A DNA stretch of 21,717 nucleotides, from the IMG/VR virus record IMGVR_UViG_3300024294_000076, positions 1 to 21,717 of that record; one strand, written 5' to 3'. Source of the stretch: a virus. Positions 12,168 to 19,219 of the stretch are shown in pieces. Each line of letters begins with the position of its first letter. Positions within the stretch are counted from its first letter, which is position 1. A program made the translations under genes and the position numbers. A model generated the notes under the pieces. The model did no database searches. It saw nothing but the letters and a program-made list of their open reading frames with translations, and was not told the DNA's origin.

Positions 12168-12499
12168 GTGAGATAATAGACTTGAATAGTTATAGGGTCA
12201 AGAGAGAAGAACAGAAGTTCGAAGAGATTGTTCTCGACAATGATACGTTAGAAGACTCTATCAATATCATTTCGACAACAGCAGCGATTGATATCTCTAT
12301 GATGCTAGAAGAGTTTGGTTACAATGTTACAGATAATGCTAGAGCCCACGACTTGATGATGGTAATCGAATCGGTTAGGGCACTTGCGTTTCGTTCAGCT
12401 AGTAAAAGATATCCTTTGCACGAAGTATCTGAAAAAATGTTTGACTTCGAAGATGAAGAAGATTTTAAGTACAGTCTACTGGCAGAAGAAGACGAATAA
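12164..12499 (+). CDS. Acidic conserved-type phage protein
   Basis: 111 residues. The start ATGA overlaps the preceding stop. It opens MSEIIDLNSYRVKREEQKF, a phrasing common to small regulator-like phage proteins, and is helical and acidic, ending DEEDFKYSLLAEEDE. A stretch LEEFGYNVTDNARAHDLMMV is typical of a conserved family in marine T4-like phages. No function is known to me; translational coupling to the 388-residue protein suggests they work together. Confidence 0.6.
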   Translation: MSEIIDLNSYRVKREEQKFEEIVLDNDTLEDSINIISTTAAIDISMMLEEFGYNVTDNARAHDLMMVIESVRALAFRSASKRYPLHEVSEKMFDFEDEEDFKYSLLAEEDE

Positions 12500-12513
12500 A
12501 GACGAATTAGCCC

Positions 12514-12542
12514 TTGACAAACCGATCTAACATCTGTACAAT
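12514..12542 (+). promoter_or_regulatory. Sigma70-type promoter
   Basis: CTTGACA (TTGACA 12514-12519), a 17-base spacer and TACAAT at 12537-12542, right after the previous stop. It drives the RNase H unit. Confidence 0.75.
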
Positions 12543-12573
12543 ATATACATTATGGATAGATAAGGAGTAAATT

Positions 12574-13428
12574 ATGATTCTAGTTGATTTGAATCAGGTC
12601 ATGATTTCTAATATGATGATGCAGATTGGAAATCATAAGAACGCACAAATAGATGTGTTTATGCTTAGGCATATGATACTGAATACGTTAAGAGCTAACC
12701 GCAAAAAGTTTAACCAAGAGTTTGGTGAACTAGTGATTGCTTGTGATGATAAGAATTATTGGAGACGCAAATCGTTTCCGTATTACAAAGCAAATCGAAA
12801 GAAGAGCCGTGATGAGTCTGAGTTAGATTGGTCTGCGATCTTTAATGCTCTTAATACAATACGAGAAGAGTTGAAAACATTCTTCCCATACAAAGTTATT
12901 CAGATTGATACAGCCGAAGCAGATGATATCATTGGTACTATTGTTCACAATGAAGGTACTTTGTTAAACAATGGGTCTGAACAGATTTTGATTTTGTCTG
13001 GTGATAAAGATTATATTCAACTTCACACATATGCTAACGTGAAGCAATATGATCCTACACGTAAGCGTTGGATTAAACACTCGTCTCCCGAAAAGTTTTT
13101 GTATGAGCATATCATCAAAGGCGACTCTGGTGATGGTGTACCGAATATTCTTTCGGCTGATAATTGTCTTGTTGTTGGTGAACGTCAACGACCAGTTACA
13201 AAGAAAAGGCTTGCGGAATGGGACAACATAAATAATATGCAAGAAGAAGTTAAGCGTAACTATATGCGTAATAAATCATTGATCGATCTAACAGAAATAC
13301 CTGCAAACATTAAAGAGCAGATTATGGATAAGTGGTTAGATGTAAATGAAAAAGATCGCTCTCAGTTGTTTAACTACTTCATTAAGAATAAACTAAAAAA
13401 TCTTATGGAAGTAATATCGGAGTTTTAA
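12574..13428 (+). CDS. rnh: T4-type RNase H (5'-3' exonuclease, FEN-like)
   Basis: 284 residues, close to T4 RNase H (305). The FEN/5'-nuclease acidic residues are all visible: Asp5 in VDLNQV, Asp58/59 in ACDDKNYWRR, Glu115-Asp117-Asp118 in EADDIIG, Asp144 and Asp146 in SGDKDYIQL, and Asp184/Asp187 in GDSGDGVPN, the last followed by the H3TH region that binds DNA. This enzyme removes RNA primers from the lagging strand in phage replication. The RBS is AAGGAG and the gene has its own promoter. It is followed by small conserved phage genes. Confidence 0.92.
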   Translation: MILVDLNQVMISNMMMQIGNHKNAQIDVFMLRHMILNTLRANRKKFNQEFGELVIACDDKNYWRRKSFPYYKANRKKSRDESELDWSAIFNALNTIREELKTFFPYKVIQIDTAEADDIIGTIVHNEGTLLNNGSEQILILSGDKDYIQLHTYANVKQYDPTRKRWIKHSSPEKFLYEHIIKGDSGDGVPNILSADNCLVVGERQRPVTKKRLAEWDNINNMQEEVKRNYMRNKSLIDLTEIPANIKEQIMDKWLDVNEKDRSQLFNYFIKNKLKNLMEVISEF

Positions 13429-13429
13429 A

Positions 13430-13864
13430 TTGGGTATAACGTTATCATTATCAGAAATCGTGAATAAAGCATGTGCGTTAAAAACGAAATCTGAAAAAAT
13501 AGAATGGCTTCAGGCACATGATTCCCATTCTTTAAAAAATCTTTTAGTACTTATGTACGACAAAGAGCGGTTTCAGTTTGACTTACCTGACACCGCACCG
13601 CCATATCAACCTTCGGAGTATCCAGACTCTCAAGGTATGTTATACAAAGAACTTCGAAAGATGAAGTACTTTCTAGCAGGTTCAGAAATGAATATCACTA
13701 GAGTTAGACGTGAGCAACTATTCATTCAGATGCTTGAGTCGATTGATAAGCATGATGCAATTCTTCTATGTAAAGTTATTGCGCAGAAACCAATGAAAGG
13801 TTTAACAAAAGCTGTTATCAATACAGCATTTGGTAATATCATCAGAGGCAAAGTAGAGAGTTAA
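13430..13864 (+). CDS. DUF6433-like conserved phage protein, TTG start
   Basis: 144 residues. TTG at 13430 has CGGAG upstream. The order SEIVNKACALKTKSEKIEWL, a long helix, DTAPPYQPSEYPDSQGMLYKELRK, then RRREQLFIQMLESID-like and GLTKAVINTAF matches a family conserved across T4-like phages that I know as DUF6433. It is probably all helical and without known activity. It often accompanies replication genes, which agrees with its place after RNase H. Confidence 0.72.
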   Translation: MGITLSLSEIVNKACALKTKSEKIEWLQAHDSHSLKNLLVLMYDKERFQFDLPDTAPPYQPSEYPDSQGMLYKELRKMKYFLAGSEMNITRVRREQLFIQMLESIDKHDAILLCKVIAQKPMKGLTKAVINTAFGNIIRGKVES

Positions 13865-13866
13865 CA

Positions 13867-14040
13867 ATGTCTAAAAATCGTAAGTCTTTTAAAGATTGGT
13901 ATGAAGAAGATGATTGGAGTGATCCTTCAAAAGACACAACTTTTAAGAAGCGTGACGGTAAACGTTACGATACAAAAAAGAAAGCTATTCAAAAGGCTCG
14001 TAAACAAAAAGCCAAAACAAAGAATAGTTTTTTCACTTAG
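13867..14040 (+). CDS. Small basic protein
   Basis: 57 residues, starting 2 bases after the previous stop with GAGAG upstream. An acidic patch (WYEEDDWSDPSKD, 11-23) precedes a very basic tail (KKRDGKRYDTKKKAIQKA and further Lys/Arg). Likely nucleic-acid binding; the family is not recognised, though similar short basic proteins occur at this place in T4-like marine phages. Confidence 0.62.
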   Translation: MSKNRKSFKDWYEEDDWSDPSKDTTFKKRDGKRYDTKKKAIQKARKQKAKTKNSFFT

Positions 14041-14043
14041 CCC

Positions 14044-14072
14044 TTGACTTTCTCTGCGAATCATACTATATT
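14044..14072 (+). promoter_or_regulatory. Sigma70-type promoter with GAATC spacer element
   Basis: CTTGACT (TTGACT 14044-14049), a 17-base spacer and TATATT at 14067-14072. CGAATC lies in the spacer, its G exactly 9 bases before the -10. It drives the HAD gene at 14102. Confidence 0.78.
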
Positions 14073-14101
14073 AATAATGAACTTAAGAGAAAGATTTATA
14101 T

Positions 14102-14680
14102 ATGATGAAAAATAAAGTGATACTAACAGATTGTGACGGCGTACTCCTAGATTGGGAGTATGCTTTCCATTCTTGGATGTGGCGTCACGACTACGTAAAA
14201 GTAAACAACGATGTTTACGATATGGCAGTTGCCTATGATATGGATAAACATGAAATCAAACGGTTGATTCGTATGTTTAACGAGAGTGCCGCTATTCGTA
14301 AGCTACCCCCTCTTCGGGATGCTATCAAATATGTTAAGAAGCTTCATGAAGAACATGGGTTCATCTTTCATGCAATCACTAGCTTGAGCAAAGATCAATA
14401 TGCTCAACATCTTCGGACTAAGAACCTTCGGGAGTTGTTCGGTGAAACTGCTTTTGAGAAGTATGTGTATCTTGACACTGGTGAAGATAAAGATGAAGTT
14501 CTTAGCGAATACTATGGCACAGATTGTGTCTGGGTAGAAGATAAGCCCGAGAACGCTATCGAAGGGCTAAAGAATAACCTTAACTCTATTCTCATGACAC
14601 ATAGTCACAACGATGACTTTGAGCATGAAGATGTAACCAAAGTAAGTTCTTGGAAAGAAATCTACGAACTACTTGTATAA
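14102..14680 (+). CDS. HAD-superfamily phosphatase (5'-nucleotidase-like)
   Basis: 192 residues. HAD motif I is TDCDGVLLDW (nucleophile Asp10, acid Asp12), motif II is the Ser/Thr of FHAITSLS near residue 94, and motif IV is WVEDKPENA near 149-156. An Arg/Lys-rich helical cap lies between motifs I and II (22-65). The layout resembles phage deoxyribonucleotidase-like enzymes that hydrolyse nucleoside monophosphates, which would fit nucleotide recycling, but the substrate cannot be told. A GAGAAAG site precedes the ATG (a second ATG follows directly). The gene has its own promoter, and a strong terminator follows. Confidence 0.8.
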   Translation: MMKNKVILTDCDGVLLDWEYAFHSWMWRHDYVKVNNDVYDMAVAYDMDKHEIKRLIRMFNESAAIRKLPPLRDAIKYVKKLHEEHGFIFHAITSLSKDQYAQHLRTKNLRELFGETAFEKYVYLDTGEDKDEVLSEYYGTDCVWVEDKPENAIEGLKNNLNSILMTHSHNDDFEHEDVTKVSSWKEIYELLV

Positions 14681-14683
14681 ATA
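14676..14683 (+). promoter_or_regulatory. Late-type promoter motif (TATAAATA)
   Basis: An exact T4 late core TATAAATA overlaps the stop of the HAD gene (TAA). It is followed by a 7-bp hairpin (14681-14698) and a terminator. A late transcript would have to read through that terminator to reach the gene at 14749, so its use is uncertain. Confidence 0.45.
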
Positions 14684-14703
14684 CCATTGTGATGGTATCA
14701 GAG

Positions 14704-14728
14704 GGCGATCCATTGGGTCGCCTTTTTT
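14704..14728 (+). terminator. Intrinsic terminator
   Basis: GGCGATC-CATTG-GGTCGCC is a 7-bp stem (one G-T) followed by TTTTTT at 14723-14728. A second hairpin, ATACCAT-TGTG-ATGGTAT, stands directly upstream (14681-14698). It ends the HAD unit. Confidence 0.85.
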
Positions 14729-14748
14729 ATAATATATAGGAGAATATA

Positions 14749-14997
14749 ATGCCGACTTATAACTTTCGGAACACCGAGACCGGTGAAGAAACAGAACTAT
14801 TGATGAAGATGTCTGAACTAGATGAGTTCAAAAAAGAGAATCCGCATCTACAACAGTTCTTAACTAAGGGTCCAGCTTTTGGTGACTCAATGCGAATGGG
14901 TATTCGAAAAACAGACGATGGCTTTAATTCATTACTTAAACATATCAAAAAAGGAAATTCAAAAGGCTTTACCGAATCAACAATTAAAACTAGATAA
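14749..14997 (+). CDS. FmdB-like N-terminal protein without the zinc cysteines
   Basis: 82 residues. MPTYNFRNTETGEETELLMKMSELDEFKKENP follows the pattern of FmdB/CxxC zinc-ribbon proteins, M-P-x-Y-x-F then a Gly turn, but no Cys is present, so no zinc site. The C-terminal half is basic (KHIKKGNSKGFTES). Homologues in marine T4-like phages are of unknown or virion-related role. The site AGGAGA precedes the ATG. It lies between a TATAAATA motif with terminator and PhoH. Confidence 0.6.
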   Translation: MPTYNFRNTETGEETELLMKMSELDEFKKENPHLQQFLTKGPAFGDSMRMGIRKTDDGFNSLLKHIKKGNSKGFTESTIKTR

Positions 14998-15018
14998 TAA
15001 TTATATGAAGGGAAATAA

Positions 15019-15771
15019 ATGCCTGCCAACCAAAAAAGGCTGACGAAGAAGCAGCGTAGGATTTTGAAGCAACAAGGAATTTTAGGAGAGAATAACGTAC
15101 TAACAGTAAACTTTGGTGTTGATCACTCAATCAAACCAATGACGGACAATCAAAGAGTAGCATTTGAATCTTGGAAAAACGGATACAACTTAATGCTACA
15201 TGGAATTGCTGGTACTGGTAAAACGTTCTTAGCCCTATTCTTCGCTTTAAAAGAAGTCACTCAACAAAGCCCAAGTTATAAAAAGGTTTATATAATCAGG
15301 TCTACTGTTCCAACTAGAAACCAAGGATTTCTACCAGGAAGTCAGAGACAAAAAGAAGCAGTATACGAAGAACCTTATCATGAGATTTCGACTAAGATAT
15401 TCAATAGAGTTGACTCATATGAAATACTAAAGCAAAAAGGTTTGCTAGAGTTTAGGTCTACTTCTTTTTTACGTGGTGTTACTTTAGATGATTGTATTAT
15501 TGTTGTAGACGAAGTTCAAAATATGAGTGATGGTGAATTGCATACCATCATGACTAGAGTTGGTGAAAATAGTAAAATTATTTTCTGCGGAGACGTAAAG
15601 CAAGATGATTTGACTAGTGAACGATACAATGAGGAATCAGGGTTGAAAGACTTCTTAAAAGTTATTGCTTCAATGAATGCATTTAAATTCGTAGAGTTCC
15701 AGATAGAAGATATCGTAAGAAGTAAATTAGTCAAGTCATACATTATAGCAAGGGATAAACTAGGGTTATGA
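15019..15771 (+). CDS. phoH: PhoH-like P-loop ATPase
   Basis: 250 residues. Walker A GIAGTGKT is at 62-69; Walker B IIVVDEVQN follows at 160-168 with D164 and E165. The PhoH-type signatures TDNQRVAFE (42-50), RSTVPTRNQGFLPG (94-107) and GDVKQDDL with a later RS/K patch follow in order. PhoH is widespread in marine phages; its role in phosphate stress is unproven and RNA helicase-type activity is suggested for relatives. The ATG follows GAAGGG. It overlaps the next gene by 4 bases. Confidence 0.93.
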   Translation: MPANQKRLTKKQRRILKQQGILGENNVLTVNFGVDHSIKPMTDNQRVAFESWKNGYNLMLHGIAGTGKTFLALFFALKEVTQQSPSYKKVYIIRSTVPTRNQGFLPGSQRQKEAVYEEPYHEISTKIFNRVDSYEILKQKGLLEFRSTSFLRGVTLDDCIIVVDEVQNMSDGELHTIMTRVGENSKIIFCGDVKQDDLTSERYNEESGLKDFLKVIASMNAFKFVEFQIEDIVRSKLVKSYIIARDKLGL

Positions 15772-15935
15772 AATCGTACACAAGCCATGTAATCGAAACA
15801 GAAGATGGTGAACTAGCAATAGAACTCCCAACAGAGATGCTAAACCAAATGGGTTGGGTAGAAGAAACTATACTAGAGTGGTTGATTGAGCCAGAGAAAG
15901 TAATCATAAAGGAAGTTAAAGATGGCGGCAGCTAG
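15768..15935 (+). CDS. AbrB/MazE-like small DNA-binding-type protein
   Basis: 55 residues, starting in the stop of PhoH (ATGA). The order TSHVIETEDGELAIELP, EMLNQMGW, ETILEWLI, EKVIIKEV matches the SpoVT-AbrB/MazE swapped-hairpin fold: strand, glycine turn, helix with LGW-like motif, then two strands. Such proteins are dimers that bind DNA and often repress transcription or act as antitoxins, but no toxin gene is next to it. Its end overlaps the start of the PAAR gene by 14 bases. Confidence 0.65.
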   Translation: MKSYTSHVIETEDGELAIELPTEMLNQMGWVEETILEWLIEPEKVIIKEVKDGGS

Positions 15936-16185
15936 TTATGACTTAGATACAGCAGGTGGTGATTTAATCGCTAGTTCATCCTCAACTAAATTCGATGGTC
16001 AAAAAGTGGTGTTGAATGGTGATTCAGTTGCGCCTCATGGTGATCCGCCTCATGGTCCTGCTCCACCAACTATAAGTGCATCACAAAGTACTTTCATTGT
16101 TGAAGGTAAAGCTGTCGTACAAGCGGGCGATAGTGCTTCTTGTGGTCACACTGCATCAGGCTCAACGACCGTTATTATAGGTTAA
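15922..16185 (+). CDS. PAAR-domain spike tip protein
   Basis: 87 residues. PAAR proteins cap the central spike of contractile tails and hold a metal with three His and one Cys; His39, His44, Cys74 and His76 (APHGDPPHGPAPP and SASCGHTASG) fit this exactly. The Gly/Pro/Ser turns and the repeating strands fit the small cone fold. T4 gp5.4 (97 residues) is the equivalent tip. RBS AAGGAAG precedes the ATG. Its presence shows a myovirus-type contractile tail. A TATAAATA motif follows directly, before the fibre-like gene. Confidence 0.85.
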   Translation: MAAASYDLDTAGGDLIASSSSTKFDGQKVVLNGDSVAPHGDPPHGPAPPTISASQSTFIVEGKAVVQAGDSASCGHTASGSTTVIIG

Positions 16186-16193
16186 TATAAATA
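16186..16193 (+). promoter_or_regulatory. Late-type promoter motif (TATAAATA)
   Basis: An exact T4 late core, 30 bases before the start at 16223, one base after the stop of the PAAR gene. Good position and context (virion genes follow). Confidence 0.65.
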
Positions 16194-16222
16194 CAAGAAA
16201 CGACTAGTCACAGGGGATTAAG

Positions 16223-16915
16223 ATGGCAATCACATTAAGAAGCACCAAAGGGGCTCCTTTAACAACGTTAGAATTGGATGGCAATTTTAGCGATCTAAAC
16301 ACACGTGTAACTGACATTGAAGACAATGGTGGTGGCGGTGGTGGAGTAAACTTTACTACTGGAACTGGTCTTGCTTTAAGTGTAACTGATGTTCTTTCTC
16401 ATGCAGATACGTCTAATCAACTTAGTGTTACTGGCACTGGTCGTACTGTTATTCAAGATATTAGCGTGGACGCATTTGGTCATGTTACATTCCTTGATAG
16501 CATTGACTTAGATAGCTCTTTTATTAGATTAGATTCTAATAACACAGTATCTGCTGATATTACTATGTCAAGTAATACATTAACCGCTTCTTCGGTTATC
16601 ACTGATAATCTTACAGTAAATACTAGCGCAAATGTTACTGGCACTATAACTGCTACAAACTTTACATCTAGTGGTGTTGGCACACCTACAATTAACTCTA
16701 GTACTAATATTGTCCTTGATGCAACAAATGCAGTTGTGATTAATTCGTCCCCTATACGACTTAACTCATACACGACTGTAGAGGCAAATGTAGTTGCTGG
16801 TGTTGCTGGCGATATGATTTACGTTTCTGATGGTAATAGCGGTAGCCCTTGTGTTGCTATTAGTGATGGCTCTAACTGGAAAGTTATTTCTCTTGGAGCA
16901 AATATTTCGTCTTAA
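16223..16915 (+). CDS. Fibre-like virion protein
   Basis: 230 residues. The N-terminus LRSTKGAPLTTLELDGNFSD resembles a recurrent N-terminal block of marine phage tail fibre proteins and precedes a GGGGGG linker (about 36-41). The body (about 50-190) is rich in Thr, Ser, Asn and Val, with repeating short strands as in beta-helical or fibrous domains. The C-terminus DMIYVSDGNSGSPCVAISDG followed by W-K-V looks like a capping beta-knob. It is likely a tail fibre or virion decoration protein, preceded by a late-type motif and GGGG-containing RBS. Confidence 0.72.
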   Translation: MAITLRSTKGAPLTTLELDGNFSDLNTRVTDIEDNGGGGGGVNFTTGTGLALSVTDVLSHADTSNQLSVTGTGRTVIQDISVDAFGHVTFLDSIDLDSSFIRLDSNNTVSADITMSSNTLTASSVITDNLTVNTSANVTGTITATNFTSSGVGTPTINSSTNIVLDATNAVVINSSPIRLNSYTTVEANVVAGVAGDMIYVSDGNSGSPCVAISDGSNWKVISLGANISS

Positions 16916-16925
16916 GGATAAGTAA

Positions 16926-18554
16926 ATGGAACAAGAATACATCGTAGCTCTACACAGAAATGTTGATGTAGAACAATTTCACCTAGAGATGATCGAAGAA
17001 ACTGGTGGTGGCGTAATACCAACTAGAGAAGTTTCTGTTGCGAATCAAAGAACTAATTCAAAGCGTCAATTCAATTATATGCTAACAGGCGAAGAAGTTG
17101 ATTGGTTGTCGAAAGACGAAAGAGTTTATGGTGTAACATTAAAAGATGATCCGATGAGAACAATTTCGGTTGATTCTATTCGTGAATTTAATTACGAAAA
17201 AAAAGTTAACGTAGTTAATACATCTTCTAATTGGGGTCTAGTTAGATCAAACAAAGTTGCTAATCCGTTTAATGGTGCAGGCGATCTATCACAAAACGAT
17301 AACCAATATGATTATGTCTTAGACGGCACTGGCGTTGATGTAGTGATTATGGACACTGGTATTCAAGTAGACCACCCAGAGTTCGAAGATAAGAATGGTG
17401 TTAGTAGAGTACAACAAATTGATTGGCCTACAGCATCTGGACTTACTGGTCTATCTCAACCCGCAAACTTCTATACAGATACAAACGGACATGGAACACA
17501 TGTAGCTGCCACTGCCGTTGGTAAAACATATGGATGGGCTTCTGAAGCACATGTGTTTAGCATGAAACTAAATCTAGGTGGTAATGGTATCACTGATGGG
17601 TTTGATATTCCAGATGCTTTTGATCTTATGTTAGGTTGGCACAATGCAAAGACAAATGGAAGACCAACTGTAATAAACATGAGTTGGAGTACGCAAAGTG
17701 TATTTTTACCAACTGAGTGGAAGCTAGAAGCATTTGTACATAGAAATGTAAATTATTATTGGAATATTAATTTTACCTCTAGAGCCGCTGTTTATGAAAA
17801 TGTAGGTCTACTAGATTCCACAGTTATAGGTCGACCAAATAATCAAATCATAATGCCATCAAGGGTTGCTTCCTATGATGTGAGTGTTGAAGAATTGAGT
17901 GATGCTGGTTGTCTTTGTTTTGTATCAGCAGGCAATATGCCAGTTAAGCATGATGTACCTACTGGCGTTGATTATGATAACCGAGTAATCATGGAATACA
18001 TTGGAACAACTAACTCTAACTTTACAAATGGCAATAACTACTTTGCCAATTATCATAGAGGCGGAAGTCCATTTAGCGAAGATGCTTTATCAGTAAGTAA
18101 CCTTGATAGTAATCTTAATAATAACTCAGAAGAGCAAATAGCACAAATGTCTGTTAGAGGACCTGCTATTTCAATGCTTGCTCCTGGTACGAACATCATT
18201 TCTGCTTGGGGTGAAGGTACTAATTATGAAGACACGTCACCTGACCAAGTTGTGACATACCCATTTGATAGTAACTTTAAAACAGTGATGGCAAGTGGTA
18301 CATCAATGTCATCTCCTCAAGTTGCTGGCTTGGCCGCAGTGTATTGGAGTCTCGAACCTACTATTAATAATTTAGAATTAAAAAACAAATTAGAGCTTGA
18401 CGCAAGCAAAGATTTGGTGTATAATACAGCATTAGATAACGAATATGACAATCTAAGAACTTTGTTAGGTACACCGAATAGAATCCTCTATAACAGATAC
18501 TCTAGCAACACGCCAGGTTCTTTTAATAGTGTAGGAAATGCAAACTTCGAATAA
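16926..18554 (+). CDS. Subtilisin-family serine protease (virion-type, S8)
   Basis: 542 residues. The catalytic triad is complete: Asp143 in IMDTGIQVDHPEF, His189 in NGHGTHVA, Ser460 in ASGTSMSSPQVAG, and the oxyanion Asn337 in SAGN. Residues 1-75 resemble an I9-type propeptide (YIVALHRNVDVEQFH), so it may be made as a zymogen. Between the His and the Ser there is an unusually long insertion region. No signal peptide, so it acts inside the cell or in the particle. It follows the fibre-like gene with a gap of 10 bases and overlaps the nuclease gene by 1. Similar proteases are known among marine T4-like phage virion proteins. Confidence 0.9.
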   Translation: MEQEYIVALHRNVDVEQFHLEMIEETGGGVIPTREVSVANQRTNSKRQFNYMLTGEEVDWLSKDERVYGVTLKDDPMRTISVDSIREFNYEKKVNVVNTSSNWGLVRSNKVANPFNGAGDLSQNDNQYDYVLDGTGVDVVIMDTGIQVDHPEFEDKNGVSRVQQIDWPTASGLTGLSQPANFYTDTNGHGTHVAATAVGKTYGWASEAHVFSMKLNLGGNGITDGFDIPDAFDLMLGWHNAKTNGRPTVINMSWSTQSVFLPTEWKLEAFVHRNVNYYWNINFTSRAAVYENVGLLDSTVIGRPNNQIIMPSRVASYDVSVEELSDAGCLCFVSAGNMPVKHDVPTGVDYDNRVIMEYIGTTNSNFTNGNNYFANYHRGGSPFSEDALSVSNLDSNLNNNSEEQIAQMSVRGPAISMLAPGTNIISAWGEGTNYEDTSPDQVVTYPFDSNFKTVMASGTSMSSPQVAGLAAVYWSLEPTINNLELKNKLELDASKDLVYNTALDNEYDNLRTLLGTPNRILYNRYSSNTPGSFNSVGNANFE

Positions 18555-19219
18555 TGTTTAAACATGTTAATATGGAAGCTCTACCAGAGCTTGACTGTGA
18601 GACTTTACCAACAGGTCGAACTTACATCACCCCAGAAGGTAACAAATATCCTTCTATTACAACAGTACTCTCTCTTCTTAGTAAAGATGGTATTCTTGCT
18701 TGGAGAAAACGTGTAGGTGAAGAGACTGCTAATAAGATTAGTACTCAAGCTGCCACACGTGGTACAGCAGTGCATCAACTCGCCGAAGACTATCTAAACA
18801 ATAAAGAAGATTGGTCTAAGGGTGCAATGCCTGCAAACTTATTCTCTTTTAATCAAATCAAACCAATACTAGATAAACGTGTTACTAATATTTGGGCGCA
18901 AGAAGTCCCATTGTATAGTGACAAGTTTATGATTGCTGGTCGTGTAGATTGTATTGCTGAGTTTGATGGCGAACTAACTATTATCGATTTTAAAACATCA
19001 CGTAAGCCAAAGAAAGAAGAGTGGGTTCAAAATTACTTTATTCAAGCTTCGTTCTATGCTGCAGCATTTTATGAAAGAACTGGAATATCAATTAAAAAGT
19101 TTGCTATCGTAATTACAGTTGATGGTAGTGAACCACAAGTGTTTACTGGTAACACATTTAAATATCTTCAAAAATTATATGACGTAAGACAAAGGTTTAT
19201 TGCAGAGCGAGGTATATGA
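18554..19219 (+). CDS. PD-(D/E)XK exonuclease (RecB/Cas4-like)
   Basis: 221 residues. The motif order is clear: conserved His74 in GTAVHQLAEDY, then RVDCIAEFDGELTIIDFKTSR, with Asp132, Asp145 and Lys147 as the D-...-D-x-K core. KPKKEEWVQNYFIQASFYAAAFYE is the helix with the Q-x-x-x-Y pattern of RecB-family nucleases. It likely works in phage DNA replication or recombination, or degrades host DNA. The start overlaps the protease stop (TAATG) and its stop overlaps the ketoacyl synthase start. Confidence 0.85.
   Translation: MFKHVNMEALPELDCETLPTGRTYITPEGNKYPSITTVLSLLSKDGILAWRKRVGEETANKISTQAATRGTAVHQLAEDYLNNKEDWSKGAMPANLFSFNQIKPILDKRVTNIWAQEVPLYSDKFMIAGRVDCIAEFDGELTIIDFKTSRKPKKEEWVQNYFIQASFYAAAFYERTGISIKKFAIVITVDGSEPQVFTGNTFKYLQKLYDVRQRFIAERGI

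Noticed and set aside
16480-16773. Minus-strand open frame of 97 codons
   Set aside because: Antisense to the Thr/Ser/Val-rich fibre-like gene, whose composition leaves the reverse frame open.
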